Of a DNA stretch of 64,000 nucleotides, positions 1-10,448 are shown in pieces. Numbering within the stretch: the first letter of the stretch is position 1; every line of letters starts with the position of its first letter. This stretch comes from Cryptomeria japonica. Its lineage: Eukaryota; Streptophyta; Pinopsida; Cupressales; Cupressaceae. The position numbers and the translations under genes were made by a program. The notes under the pieces were generated by a model. That model ran no database searches and was not told where the DNA came from. It saw nothing but the letters and a program-made list of their open reading frames with translations. The stretch lies in assembly GCF_030272615.1 (NCBI RefSeq), contig NC_081409.1:650970468-651034467 (forward strand), given 5' to 3'.

Positions 1-623
1 GAACCATATGTTGTCTGAGTCTGTTGAAAGATTTGATTTTGTTGAAGCCCATTGTTGCTTCTATGTCTCATCTGAAACTGACTGAATCCATGAAACTGAT
101 ACTTTATTGCGGAGAAGATGAAACTTTCCCGCGGATGATGATGCAAATGTTGCTTTATTGCATATTGTGCACGAATAGACTGAAGGAAGCTGGAAGAAAC
201 TGTACTCCTCAAAACATGTGATGTTCTCCATTCCACACCGATCACTAGATGTAGGATTTGCCTTAGCCACAGATAGGAGCTGATTTATTATGGATGGAAA
301 GGGAGGTGAAAAGGGAGGTTTATTATGAATGGCGAACCAATCTTGGGTAGATCAATAACAAGCCATGATGGGAATGGGTAAGTTTATTATGGATGAATAG
401 GTTGTGAGTGTGTGCAAAGTGAAAGGATGAAAGTGAATCCTGAAGGAGGGAGGAGCAATGTCTCTACGCATGGCGCTGATGACCCAGTTTTCACCATGGT
501 ACTTGCCAAGGGTGCCACCGAAGTGGTTTTCACCGTTGGACGAAATTATTTCACTTTACTTTTTTCGATTTTTCAAAGTTTTTTTTTGTTTTTTTTGTTT
601 TATAATTTTTTTGTATTTTTGAA
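1..623. other. Gypsy 3' untranslated region, no gene seen
   Basis: This stretch lies downstream of the integrase on the minus strand of the Tat-type gypsy element. It should run towards that element's 3' LTR, but nothing here resembles the 5' LTR at 10449-11224, so the 3' LTR must lie beyond base 1 or be lost. A pyrimidine-rich stretch at about 548-612 is purine-rich on the minus strand and could belong to a polypurine tract region. Short open frames on both strands have no recognisable motif, and I do not call them genes. Confidence 0.5.
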
Positions 624-1579
624 TTACGATATTCCAAAGAGATATGTGTAGAACTTGCGAAGGTGCATGCTATTGATAGGATCCTCCAAAAGTTCACCTT
701 CTATAGTTGAGACCTGATATGACCTAGATCCATATGCTACTGTAATGATGTAAGGTCCAAGCCAATTTGGTTCGAACTTGCCCTTTTTCTCTTTGTCTTG
801 CTGATTTTTGGGATTTTCTCTGAGAACCAAATCACCTATCTCAAATATGCAAGGCTTGACTTTGTGATTGTAGCTACAACTCATTCGTTGTTGATAAGCC
901 TTGAGATGATTAAAAGTAGTTTGTCTTCGTTCATCCAGTAGTTCTAGTTCTTGTAAGCGAGAGACTCTATAGTCTTCATCACTGATGATGTTTTGCAAAG
1001 AGACTTGTAAAGAGGGTAGCTCGACCTCAATAGGCAAGATGGCTTCAGCATCGTAGACAAGTGAATAGGGTGTAGCTCATGTAGGTGTACGAACACTTGT
1101 GCGGTATGCCCAAAGTGCAGGATTAAGTTGAATATGCCAATTACGGCCAACGTTGTTGACTGTCTTTTTTAGGATTTTAAGGATTGTCTTGTTAGACGCC
1201 TCAGCTTGCCTGTTACCTTAGGGGTAATATGGTGTGGAGAAATGATGGGAGATATGGAAGAGATCACAGAGTTCACGAACATCCTAATTTTTGAAGGGAT
1301 ACCTGTTATCAGTGATAATGGAAACAGGAATATCGTATCGACAAATGATATAGTTGAGGATGAAGGTAGCAATCTGTTTTCCAGTGACTTGTGTAAGAGG
1401 CACGGCTTCAATCCATTTTGTGAAATACTCTGTGGCAATGATAATGAATTTATGACCATTGGAAGAAGGAGGGTGAATCTTTCTTATGAGATCGAGTCCC
1501 CACTAACAAAAGGGCCAAGGAGACGCAATTGGTTGAAGTTCTTGCGCTGGCACATGGATGAGGTCTCCATAAATTTGAC
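624..1579 (-). pseudogene. Gypsy integrase, catalytic core and C-terminal region, broken
   Basis: This frame follows the zinc-binding segment after a one-base deletion near 1579, which falls at the second zinc cysteine codon. The retroviral integrase core can be followed on the minus strand: a WGLDLI stretch with the first catalytic Asp, ITDN with the second, and a Q-A-E segment with the Glu. Four in-frame stops interrupt it (two TAG, one TAA, one TGA). The C-terminal part, open over 624-1037, contains the typical gypsy FEIGDLVL and GPYIITV stretches that bind DNA. I see no chromodomain before the frame ends. The product would have joined the element's cDNA into chromosomal DNA, but this copy cannot make it. 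Confidence 0.8.
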
Positions 1580-2644
1580 TTGCTTACATTTCTTGATAAA
1601 CTGATATGAGTCTTTTTCCATATTGGGCCAGTAATATCTAGTCCTGATGAGTTTCTTGGCTAAGGTAGGACCACTAGAATGTGGACCACATATCCCTACA
1701 TGTACTTCACATAACATAATATGAGCTTCATCACTTTCTAAACATCTAAGAAGAGTGCCATCTAGACCTTGCCGATATAGGATATCAGCTAAAATGACGT
1801 ATCGAGAAGATTGGTGAATGAAAGTGCAATGTTGGTTATTAGATAGATCAGGAGGTAGGGTATTATCACGAAGGTATGTGAAGATGGAACCATATAATTG
1901 GGACTCAGGACCAACGACACATATCGTCTCAGTAGGAATGATTTCATATGAAGGAACCAAAAGGTTATCCACCAAGAACTCATGGCGGGTCTCATTTGGA
2001 GGTAGATCTATTAGTGAAGGAATTGTAGCCATGGCATCTGCGGCTCGATTTTGCTCTTTTAGTATCTGCTCAAAGTCTATCTTTGTGAAATGTTGTTTCA
2101 GGTCATGCACCATTTTTTTGTAAGGCATTAATTTTTCATCCTTTGTTTGGTAATCATCAGTTTCTTGATGGATCACAAGTTGAGAGTCCCCAAAAACATG
2201 AAGTTCCTGGATCTTCCACTGAACTACAATCCGTAATCCAGTTGTTAATGCCTCATATTCCGCTATATTATTAGTGCAAGGAAATGATAAGTGGTATGAT
2301 TTTGGTATAGAATCTCCTTGAGGAGTTATAAAGAGGATGCCAGCTCTTGCCCCATGCTGTGTGTATAAGCCATCGAAGTACAGTTGCCATGGCTTCGCAT
2401 GTGACATTGTTAAAATGGATTCATCTGGAAATTCTGAACTTAGAGGAACATCATCAATCATGGGAGCATCTGCTAATTGATCTGTGATAGCTTTTCCTTT
2501 TATTGCTTTTCTGTCCACATACTCGATGTTGAATTCACTCAAGATCATTACCCATTTGGCTATTCGCCCAGTAAGCGTTGCTTTATTGAGAAGGTATTTC
2601 AATGGATCGATTCTTGCAACCAACTTAGTCTTATGAGTGAGCAT
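1484..2644 (-). pseudogene. Gypsy RNase H end, second (Tat-type) RNase H, and integrase zinc-binding segment
   Basis: The 386-codon open frame begins inside the polyprotein, in the tail of the RT-linked RNase H (near FNIEYVDRKA). A second RNase H-like fold follows at residues about 107-215: WQLYFDG with the first acidic residue, NNIAEYEAL with the Glu, and FGDSQLVIHQ with the next Asp. This extra domain is the hallmark of the Tat lineage. The last part carries the histidine half of the integrase HHCC zinc finger (HVGICGPHSSG). The finger is cut at its second cysteine by a frameshift near 1579. Two in-frame stops (TAG and TGA, at about 2646-2656) separate this segment from the RT; both look like C-to-T changes in CAG and CGA codons. 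Confidence 0.85.
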
Positions 2645-2659
2645 GTAATGTCATAGTTT

Positions 2660-4507
2660 CTATGAAGCAAAGACCACGACGAGACATGCACGCTCAATTG
2701 GTGTGTAGTTTAGCTCATATCCCACCAATGTGCGACTAATATAGTATACTACCTTTTGTTTGCCCTCAGCAACTTGTTGTGCTAAGAGTTCCCCCAATGT
2801 TGTTGGAGTAGCTGATATGTATAGTAACAGAGGCTGATCTGGAATTGGTGGCATCAAAACTGGTGGATTCAAAAGATAATCTTTAAGTGTCTGGAAAGCC
2901 TGTTGATAGTTATCATCCCATTTGAATTTGATGTTTTTATGTAGCAAGTGCTGAAAAGGATTACACTTATCTACAATTTGCAATATGAATCTTCGTATGG
3001 ACTGGAGTCTCCCTTGTAAAGACTGAAGTTGACTGATATTTCTTGGTAGTTGCATCTCCAGGATGGCCTTAACTTTTTCTGGATCAACTTCGATTCCTCT
3101 TTTTGATACAATGAGTCCTAGGAGCTTCCCGGAGGTTACTCCAAAGACACATTTCTTGGGATTTAATCTTACTTTGTATTTTTCCAACCGATCAAAGATG
3201 ACTAAAAGTATGTCCAAATGTGTATTTCTATCTATTGATTTTCCCAAGAGGTCGTCAACATAATCTTCCATAGTTACATGCATGAGACCGTGAAAGATAG
3301 TAGTCATTGCTCTTTGATATGTAGCGCTTGCATTTTTTATCCCAAAGGGCATGACATTCTAGCAGAAGGTTCCCCAAGGACAAGTGAATGATGTTTTATG
3401 TTGATCCTCAGATGTGATCTTTATTTGATTATAACCAGAGAATCCATCCATCAATGATAACATTTCATGACCTGCTATAAGATCTACAATCAAATCTATG
3501 TTTGGTAATGGAAAGTCATCCTTAGGACAAGCTTTGTTGATGTCCCTGAAATCTGTACATATTCTGATGTTGCGATCTGGTTTACTGACAGGCACTAAGT
3601 TGGAGATCCATTCAGGATAATCAATTGGGCGTATGAATCTGACATCCAATAATTTCTTGAGTTCTGCTTTGACTAGTAATGCCACTTGTGGATGCATCTT
3701 TCTTAATTTTTGTTTCACTGGTTTTGCCCCCAGTTTAACTGTCAAATGATGCATTACCAAATCCGGATCTAATCTAGGCATATCAATGTATGACCATGCA
3801 AAGTTGATTTGTCGTTCTTTGAAGAAACATATGAATTTTGACCTTTTTGACTCCATCAATGATTGAGCCAGGAATATGTTGTGTGGAACTTCTTCTGTAC
3901 CAATGTTTGTTTTGATAGTCTCCTCTACCAACATGGATGACTTTTCCTCATATGATGTTGGGAGAATGTCAAGCCTTCCATCTTCGGGTGCCTTAGAGAG
4001 GTTTTCACCCTCAGATACGTCCTTTCTTTTTACTTTTTTGGGGTCAGACAACGCCACAATGTGGTTTTCGCCATAAGACCCTTGGTTTGTTCTTATTTTC
4101 ACATTTTTGCAACTGGAAGGTCTAACGCCCTCACCAAAATATGCCATGCTATTGAGTTCTATAGTGTATCCCACTTTATGGTCCCCAGGGGGAAGATCAC
4201 ATCGTATGCCGAGATAGTCAATAAAAGATTCATCATTTTGGAATGTGTCAAACTGTGCAGGTCCTTCATGATCCCAGTCAATGAGTTGGTGGTGAATGAG
4301 GGGAAGGCCTTTAATGTCTTCGAAGTTAGTGGGGCTAAGAGTGAAGATGCAGTTATATTCGGGTATGTCAAGGTAATTATCGAGGTCATCAATGGCACTC
4401 TCCTCATCAGTCTCTATCGTGAATGAATCCAAATTATCATCACTAGTAGCGCATTCTGGGATAGGTGTTCTCATCCTATGTGATTTCAACCCAGGACCTT
4501 GAGACAA
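2660..4507 (-). pseudogene. Gypsy reverse transcriptase and start of RNase H
   Basis: Two collinear segments in the same frame are separated by one TAG at about 3356. The upstream segment (4507-3359) has a spacer, then the RT fingers and palm with RICTDFRDINKACPKDDFPL and LMDGFSGYNQI, which holds the first catalytic Asp. The downstream segment (3352-2660) starts MPFGIKNASATYQ and carries the YVDD box, the connection region and the start of RNase H. RT copies the element's RNA into cDNA in a cytoplasmic particle. The segment has no ATG of its own: the first codon at 4507 is TTG inside a longer polyprotein that continues from 4646 across one TAA. All catalytic residues I can see are present. 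Confidence 0.88.
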
Positions 4508-4645
4508 GGACCATGTGGAATCCTCATGGGTTGTTTCTTGACCAACTTTGAATCTTTTATAAAATTCCTCTTCTTCTGTGGGTTCATCTAGCTCTCTAAA
4601 TGTCTCGGTGAGCTCGTAGTCACTGGAGGATTTGTCTAAACCCCA

Positions 4646-5785
4646 TTACCATTCGTTGGAGTCTGTGGAATAGCGATCCTCCTGTTGAATTTTGGCAGCT
4701 TTGATTTGTAAGGCTTCTTCTATCCTTTGAGTATGGACCTTGGAAGTCAGGAAACCGAGTCCCTTTGAGCGTTCCCTTTTGAATGTCAATTCAGGTTGTA
4801 AAGGTTCAATGATGCCTTCCTTTCGTAACCCAAGAGGGCTTTTTCCATTATACCCGAATTTTTGTAGGATCTTGAAACCTTTGCCATATTTCTCAGATGG
4901 TAGACTGATATGATCTTGTGTATAATCTTCCAGGTCTTTGTAAAGCATTTTGTATAAGTCTTCCTCTTCTAGTTCACCCCATCTTTGAAAGGTAGTAGGG
5001 TCCCATTTGAGTACCATGATAGATACTTGCTTGTTAGGATGTGGTCTTCCATATTCTTTTGGTGAACTCATGACTTGTTGTAAGTACATGGTCTGATTTA
5101 AAGTGTATTCCCCCATGCCCTTGTCCTGAAATTTGCCTTTAAGCTTACCTTGTTTTGATCTCGAAGGTTTTAATGACTCAGGATCAATGTATGTCGAAGA
5201 AGGAATAGCTTCACGATTACTAGGAATGATGGTCTCAGTTTTTGATCTCAGGTTATTGCAGTATATGAACGGATTAGGATCACCATTAACTGTTACCTCC
5301 ACTCCATTGTGAGGAAACTTAATGCATTGGTGATATGTAGATGGGACTACCCTCATTTCATGAATCCAAGGACGCCCTAGCAATATGTTGTAAGTGAGAT
5401 CTAGATCAAGGACTTGACAAACCACATCCTTCATAACTGGCCCAACTCTGAGAGGTAAAGTGACTATGCCCTTGGATGAACGCTCTTCATCATCATATGC
5501 CTTGATGGTGATTTTGTTTGTAGAGTTCACAACTTTATTAGAATATCCCAATTGTTTAATTGTGCTCGATGTATAAATGTTTAGACCAGCTCCTCCATCT
5601 ATCAGGACTCGTTTTATTTGATGTTTGTGTATGAAGGCTTCAATGTGTAGTGGTGCATTATGTGGTTGGCTCACGGAGGCATCGTCGGCTTCTGTGAATG
5701 TAAGGGAATGTGGAATGGAAAGATATCCCACCATGGCTTCAAACTGGTCCACGTTTAGATCAGTAGGAATGGCGATGTCTCTCAA
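4646..5785 (-). pseudogene. Gypsy aspartic protease with G-patch-like motif
   Basis: A retropepsin-like protease is clear. VLIDGGAGLNI, with the active-site Asp at about residue 63, is followed by the hydrophobic VLDLDLTYNILLGRPWIH strand that closes the fold. The enzyme would cut the Gag-Pol polyprotein in the particle. Near residues 295-335 there is a glycine-rich stretch (GFKILQKFGYNGKSPLGL) like the G-patch motif found after the protease in many plant gypsy elements. The frame is the same as gag and RT. It is separated from the upstream part by TAG (about 5866) and from RT by TAA (about 4643). The apparent start at 5785 is a TTG codon and not a real initiation site. Confidence 0.82.
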
Positions 5786-5866
5786 GATTTTGTCAAGAAT
5801 AGTTTTATGTGCGGGGGATATGCATAAGAGCTCAAGGATGGAGATGAGTGCGGGTGTCTTCCCTAA

Positions 5867-6442
5867 CTATTCTACAAGGTCATACTCAGGCTTGGTTGAT
5901 GAAGAAGGGGTATTTTTGGTTAGAGCACCTTGCAAAGTGAATTTACCTCGATGAGTTGTAACATTACATTCAGTGATTGGTTCGGAAGAAGATCCAATGC
6001 CTTTTAGGACAATCTTGGGTCTCTGGGTAGAATTCTCAGGGATTTTGTCCTTGATGATAATGGTAGTGACATAATTGTCCATCGAAATATGATTGATAGT
6101 TGAATCACAGTTATAGGTTTCTCTGGTATAGTTGGTTTGGTCATCTATGGCTTTAGCTTTTCCCTTGTCATGCTTTGGGAATGGTTTCTTAAACATTTCA
6201 TGTTCTTGATTGGATGAGTGTCCCTCAATCTCAATGTCACCCCTATCAATGAGATCTTGTATGATGTTCTTCAGTCGATGAAAATTTCCTATCTTATGTC
6301 CCTTGCTTTTATGAAATTCACAATACTCATCATCATTCCACCAATTTTGTTTAACCTTTGGTTCATATGGAGGAAAATCTGGAATAGTGATTACCTTGTT
6401 TGCCACTAGCTTCTTGAAAACTGACTCAAGTGGTTCTCCCAA
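5867..6442 (-). pseudogene. Gypsy gag C-terminal/linker segment with zinc-finger-like motif
   Basis: This 191-codon segment continues the gag frame after one TGA (about 6457). It contains YCEFHKSKGHKIGNFHRL, a CxxHxxxGH-type motif often seen at the gag-protease junction of Tat elements, where a CCHC knuckle would sit in other retroelements. It is followed by a stretch rich in D and E residues ending in an LIDRGDIEI sequence. The role is inferred to be RNA binding or linking Gag to protease. The first codon is TTG, so it is part of a longer polyprotein and not a separate gene. Confidence 0.7.
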
Positions 6443-6457
6443 TGGAGTGTACTTCCT

Positions 6458-8167
6458 TCATGATTTAGAAGTTGTTTGAGTATTCATCTGATTGTTTGTA
6501 GAGCTTGATCCAAAAAAAATGATTTTGGGTCGTACTGTATTGGCAGCAACAACACCATCATTGACTGTGTTCTTGTTTTTATTCCAAAATCTTGGCTTGT
6601 CCTTTCCTTTAAAGTCATCTTTGTTTTCCTTGAATATCTTAATGACTCCTTGTTCAATTAGGACCTTTTCTATCGCTAAACCTTTTTCAATGATGTCCTT
6701 GAAGGTGGACAAACAAGCTTTTCTTAGATCATAGCCAATGTCTTTGTTAACATTTTGGGTGAAGATCTCTACCATTTGTTTTTGTGTAATTTCATGAGAG
6801 CATCTGTTGGCTAGATTTCTCCATCTGTGTAAAAATGATGCAAAAGACTCTCCCTCTTTTTGCTTGGTGTTGCACAAAGTAGTGACTGATATGTCTGTCT
6901 CTATGTTGTAGGAGAAATGCTGGATAAATGCCTCTGCTAAGTCACCCCATGACTTAATACCAGGTGGGAGTTGGGAGAACCATTCCATAGCTTGATCTCC
7001 TAGGCTTTGTGGGAATAATCTCATCAAATATGTCTCTTTTGCTGCTACCTCAATGCAAGATATGAAAAACTGTCTTATGTGTGCCTTAGGATCCCCTTTT
7101 CCTCTATACTTATCAAATTTAGGCGTCACAAAGTGTGTAGGAAAATGAGGCATTGGAATGCTCTTGTCAAATGGATAAGGACATATGTCTCTCATTGTGT
7201 ATGTTGGCTTTGGTGTATTTATGTCCTCCATTTTCTTTTGTAAGTCCCTGATTTGTTGCTCCAAATTGCTCTTAGGTGGGGATTGACTTCTTGGACCATA
7301 CCCCATGCTTGAGGCACCAATTGGAGGAGGAGCATGTTGCATATATGGATGATATTGATCATACACATGTTCATATGGAGGAGGTCTATAGTGATGCTGC
7401 ATATATGGACCACTTGGTATAGATTCATGTTGAGGAACATAATATCCATTTTGTCCATGTATACCATACTCTATAGGCATTTCATGTTCTAATGTGTTGC
7501 CCCCAAATTTGACACGGGGTTTCCTTGCGTCCAAATTTTGAGCATGCCTTTGAATATCCAATTGCTTTGGTGGTTGATCCTTAGCATTGGTATGTGATTG
7601 AGCGTATCTTTCTGTATAAGACTTCCATAATGGTCTGCGAAGGTGAGTATCATATGCTTGACCATGTGTATGTGGGACCTTTGGTTTTTCAAACAAAGAT
7701 GATGGTGATTCAGGTATCATATGTGGTCCTCTATTGCCTCCACTATTAGGTCTCCTTTGATCCATGTTGGAGTGAGTTTGTTGCAAAGGTTGATTTTCCA
7801 TTATTTGAGACATGTCAAAATCATGAGGTATCTTGGCTCCACTTTGTGCCATCATTTGTAAGAAGTATTGTCTATCTCTCCTCATTATTTCCTCAACTAA
7901 TCGATTGAAACGGGGATCCATAATGGATTCTTCCACATCTGCTGAATGTACTGAAAAGCTGTCCATATCATCATTGTGTGTATCATTGTTGTTTGTAGTG
8001 TCCATATTCTCAACATTTGGAATGTTTCTATAGGCATCCATGTCAGGTAATGTAGTATGATCAGAATTGAAAAAGATATCATTGTCATACTCATAGGAAC
8101 TCATGTTTGTGGACTCTTGAGCCTCTTTAGCTTCTCTCCTAGATTTTTGAAGACGAGTTTCAACCAT
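6458..8167 (-). CDS. gag: Gypsy Gag protein
   Basis: An ATG at 8167 opens a 569-codon frame. The N-terminal half is low-complexity and rich in P, Y, H and M (residues about 120-340), as in other Tat gags. The retrotransposon gag core starts at about residue 359 (DPKAHIRQFF) and runs through QAMEWFSQLPP and SFASFLHRWRNL to about 460. It forms the capsid of the virus-like particle. No CCHC knuckle is present here; a zinc-like motif lies in the next segment. The frame ends at a TGA after TTSKS, and homologous sequence continues in frame, so this stop is probably secondary. This is the longest undamaged coding piece of the element. Confidence 0.82.
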   Translation of the reverse strand: MVETRLQKSRREAKEAQESTNMSSYEYDNDIFFNSDHTTLPDMDAYRNIPNVENMDTTNNNDTHNDDMDSFSVHSADVEESIMDPRFNRLVEEIMRRDRQYFLQMMAQSGAKIPHDFDMSQIMENQPLQQTHSNMDQRRPNSGGNRGPHMIPESPSSLFEKPKVPHTHGQAYDTHLRRPLWKSYTERYAQSHTNAKDQPPKQLDIQRHAQNLDARKPRVKFGGNTLEHEMPIEYGIHGQNGYYVPQHESIPSGPYMQHHYRPPPYEHVYDQYHPYMQHAPPPIGASSMGYGPRSQSPPKSNLEQQIRDLQKKMEDINTPKPTYTMRDICPYPFDKSIPMPHFPTHFVTPKFDKYRGKGDPKAHIRQFFISCIEVAAKETYLMRLFPQSLGDQAMEWFSQLPPGIKSWGDLAEAFIQHFSYNIETDISVTTLCNTKQKEGESFASFLHRWRNLANRCSHEITQKQMVEIFTQNVNKDIGYDLRKACLSTFKDIIEKGLAIEKVLIEQGVIKIFKENKDDFKGKDKPRFWNKNKNTVNDGVVAANTVRPKIIFFGSSSTNNQMNTQTTSKS

Positions 8168-8639
8168 GAACTAGGTATTGACCAAGATGTGTGAGACTAG
8201 ATGAAAAATGGAAAGAGTATGGAAGACCAAGGGTTGGATGGAATGTAAATGAATCTGAAGTGTACTTGCAATGTCCAAAGTGTAAGACCAAGTATGTATG
8301 TAGTAGAGTAGGTGTGACTTCCAAAGAGAGGATAGTTTCTCTTGATGAGGTAAGTTGACCTTGACTCTAAGTAAGACCAAATGAGACCCAAAGGTGATAG
8401 ACCTTGATGAGGGACCACTTAGCAAAATGTTGTTGTATGTAGTGTTTTGACAAAGTATAGTGAGGACAAGCAAGTGACCTTTTGACTCAAGTTTAGACAA
8501 ATGTGAATGTAATGTAAGGTGTAAAGCAATGATGGATTTTGTGACACCCAAAGACAGGTTGAATGCTAAATGAAACCCTAGAGAAATGACCTAGGAAGCT
8601 CAAGAATTCTGAAACTGACTGTGTTTGTTTGCTGGATTG

Positions 8640-8870
8640 TACAAGTTTTTCAATTCTGAACACAGATGTACCTGTATACTGCACAAACGCAATTTCTTGA
8701 CACAGACGTGGTTATGTTTAACACAGATGCGTTTCTGAGATTTTTGTAAAGTGCACTGTTGATTCTAGAAACATAGACATGTTTCTGCCCTTCACAGATG
8801 CGGTTATACAACACAAACGCTATTATGCCAGACACAAACACGTTTCTACAAAATTTATGCAATTTTTTCC
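8640..8870. repeat. Degenerate ACACAGACGCG repeat cluster, copy 1
   Basis: About eight imperfect copies of a motif near ACACAGACGCGGTT occur at intervals of roughly 25 bases. Variants such as ACACAGATGCG, ACACAAACGCT and ACATAGACATG look like C-to-T and G-to-A decay of a CG-containing original. Confidence 0.65.
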
Positions 8871-10054
8871 AATCTGTGAAGTTGTTTTGTTATGACCAAT
8901 TTTGATTGTTTTTCGTGACAAGAGGACATAGTGTTGATGAAGACTCAATGTTTGCAAGTGTTTAGACTGATAATGACTCCAAGAAAAGTGTGTTGTTTGA
9001 TGTAAAATTGTTTTGCATACACTTGAAGACACAAAAGACACAATGTTTTGCCATTTGGTCTTGAATGTTTTGAATGTTTAAAATAAGTCAAGCACAATTC
9101 TTATGGCTGGACAAGACAATAGTTGTTGATCCCACATGGGGTTTTACCCCCGAGGCTACGCTATTCAAAGTGGATACTTAGATGTTTGACCTCACCGGCT
9201 CCACCCTCGGCACTCACTTCTCAGGTCAGCCAAGCATCAGTCCCCACAAAAACTCCTCGTGGTGAACTTCGTATCTCTACTAAGAACCATATGTGTGTGG
9301 GCCACTACCAGAGGTTCGACCTCCTGCCCCAACAACTAGAAGGATTTGGGCTTCTAAAACAAAAAGGTGCTAGTAAGGGCATCTGCTCGTGTGGCCATAC
9401 ATGCAGCGCTTTCAGCTCTGTAAATATAGAAGGCTCCTAGCCGGTAGGGGTTACGCCCTACAAATGATCAAATAAATTTGATCAAACGGGTTTATGGGGA
9501 GACATAGTATCGCTATGAACTAATCAACGCATGTTATTCATGATTTTCACCATGAATACAGTTATTTATAGTGGTTTGGAAGAAGATGGCTTTTCTTTTG
9601 CTACCACTTGGGTCGTTCTTTTCTCACTAGTAGTCCTAATGACCACACGGGAAGACAGGCCCTCTAAATATTAAACAAAACAAAAAAAAACCTATTGCTC
9701 AAGACACAAAAGACAATGATTCAATTTTAGTGCACCAATTGAAGTGTTTTGCTAGTCTATGAAAACAAGGCACACAATAAAAATCCAAAACCCTTGCCAA
9801 GGTCCTGCAACAAAGATTTGTTAGTAGTTTGGATTGTTTGAAATAATCACCCCTTCCTGCAGGCACACAAGCTAGGTAAATTTTAGATCCAAAAGACTTT
9901 GTGAAAAGAGGGGCCTTCAACCAAATGATTTTGCTTTCAAGAAAAGCTACACCAATTTCGTTAGCTACATCTAAAGATGTTAGCTCAAAATAAACTGGAT
10001 CTGAAATATTAAATGACCAAAAACTGAATCAATGAAGCTAAAAAAAAAGAAATC

Positions 10055-10345
10055 AATGCACACAGATGCGGTTACCCCAAACACAGACGCGCCTATCTTC
10101 CGTAGACTCGCTTCTATGAGACATAGACGTGGCTCCAGAACCCAGACATGATTTTTGGACACAGACACATCTAAAAACACCGTAGACGCGACTAAGGAAC
10201 ACAAACGTGGTTTTCGGAATCTGAAAAAAAAAAATTCTATCAAAGACGCAGACGTGGTTCCAGATGTCACAGACGCGATCCAAAAGTTCATAGATGCGAC
10301 ATAAAGCCAAAAACACGATCCGAAAGTACGCAAATGCGGAAATAT
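10055..10345. repeat. Degenerate ACACAGACGCG repeat cluster, copy 2
   Basis: About eleven imperfect copies of the same motif as at 8640-8870 occur close to the PBS end of the gypsy leader. CG dinucleotides are unusually common here for this AT-rich window, for example in ACACAGACGCG, GTAGACGCGAC and CACAGACGCGATC. Confidence 0.7.
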
Positions 10346-10428
10346 CAAAATGTTGTCGAAAAATGTCAGATTTGCAACTTCAAAACACAAAATCTGCAAC
10401 AAAAATGTTAAATGCAAAAGGGACAAGA

Positions 10429-10446
10429 GTCCCACCGGGCGTGCCA
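10429..10446 (-). promoter_or_regulatory. Gypsy primer-binding site
   Basis: Two bases inside the LTR, the minus strand reads TGGCACGCCCGGTGGGAC. It begins TGG as a PBS must, since it pairs with the CCA end of a tRNA. It differs from the initiator-Met type used by the other elements here. I cannot name the matching tRNA with confidence. Confidence 0.65.
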
Positions 10447-10448
10447 AA

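Larger units (their letters stand above)
8168..10428 (-). other. Gypsy 5' leader (untranslated), with two arrays of degenerate short repeats
   Basis: This 2.3 kb stretch between PBS and gag has no convincing coding frame. It contains two clusters (about 8640-8870 and 10055-10345) of a decayed motif close to ACACAGACGCGGTT, spaced about 25 bases apart, and a GC-richer block at about 9123-9460. Long leaders are usual in Tat elements, where they hold packaging and dimerisation signals. Whether these repeats do that is inference. Confidence 0.6.

Noticed and set aside
412-651. 79-codon frame with a hydrophobic C-terminus
   Set aside because: The hydrophobic end is coded by a T-rich run, probably part of the element's purine tract region on the other strand.
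4507-8167. Separate genes for each gypsy open segment (starts at 4507, 5785, 6442)
   Set aside because: Those first codons are TTG inside one continuous frame; the segments are parts of one Gag-Pol polyprotein broken by stops.
9123-9440. 105-codon plus-strand frame
   Set aside because: Lies in the GC-richer leader block, antisense to the element; no recognisable domain.
8640-10345. CRISPR-like array
   Set aside because: Repeats are short, degenerate and in a plant retroelement leader; spacers are not distinct sequences of constant length.
10429-10446. tRNA gene
   Set aside because: Only the 18-base 3' end complement is present, right beside an LTR, so it is a primer-binding site.
9980-10447. 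Minus-strand 155-codon hydrophobic frame in the gypsy leader
   Set aside because: Overlaps the PBS and the degenerate repeat cluster, and begins beside the LTR; no conserved motif.
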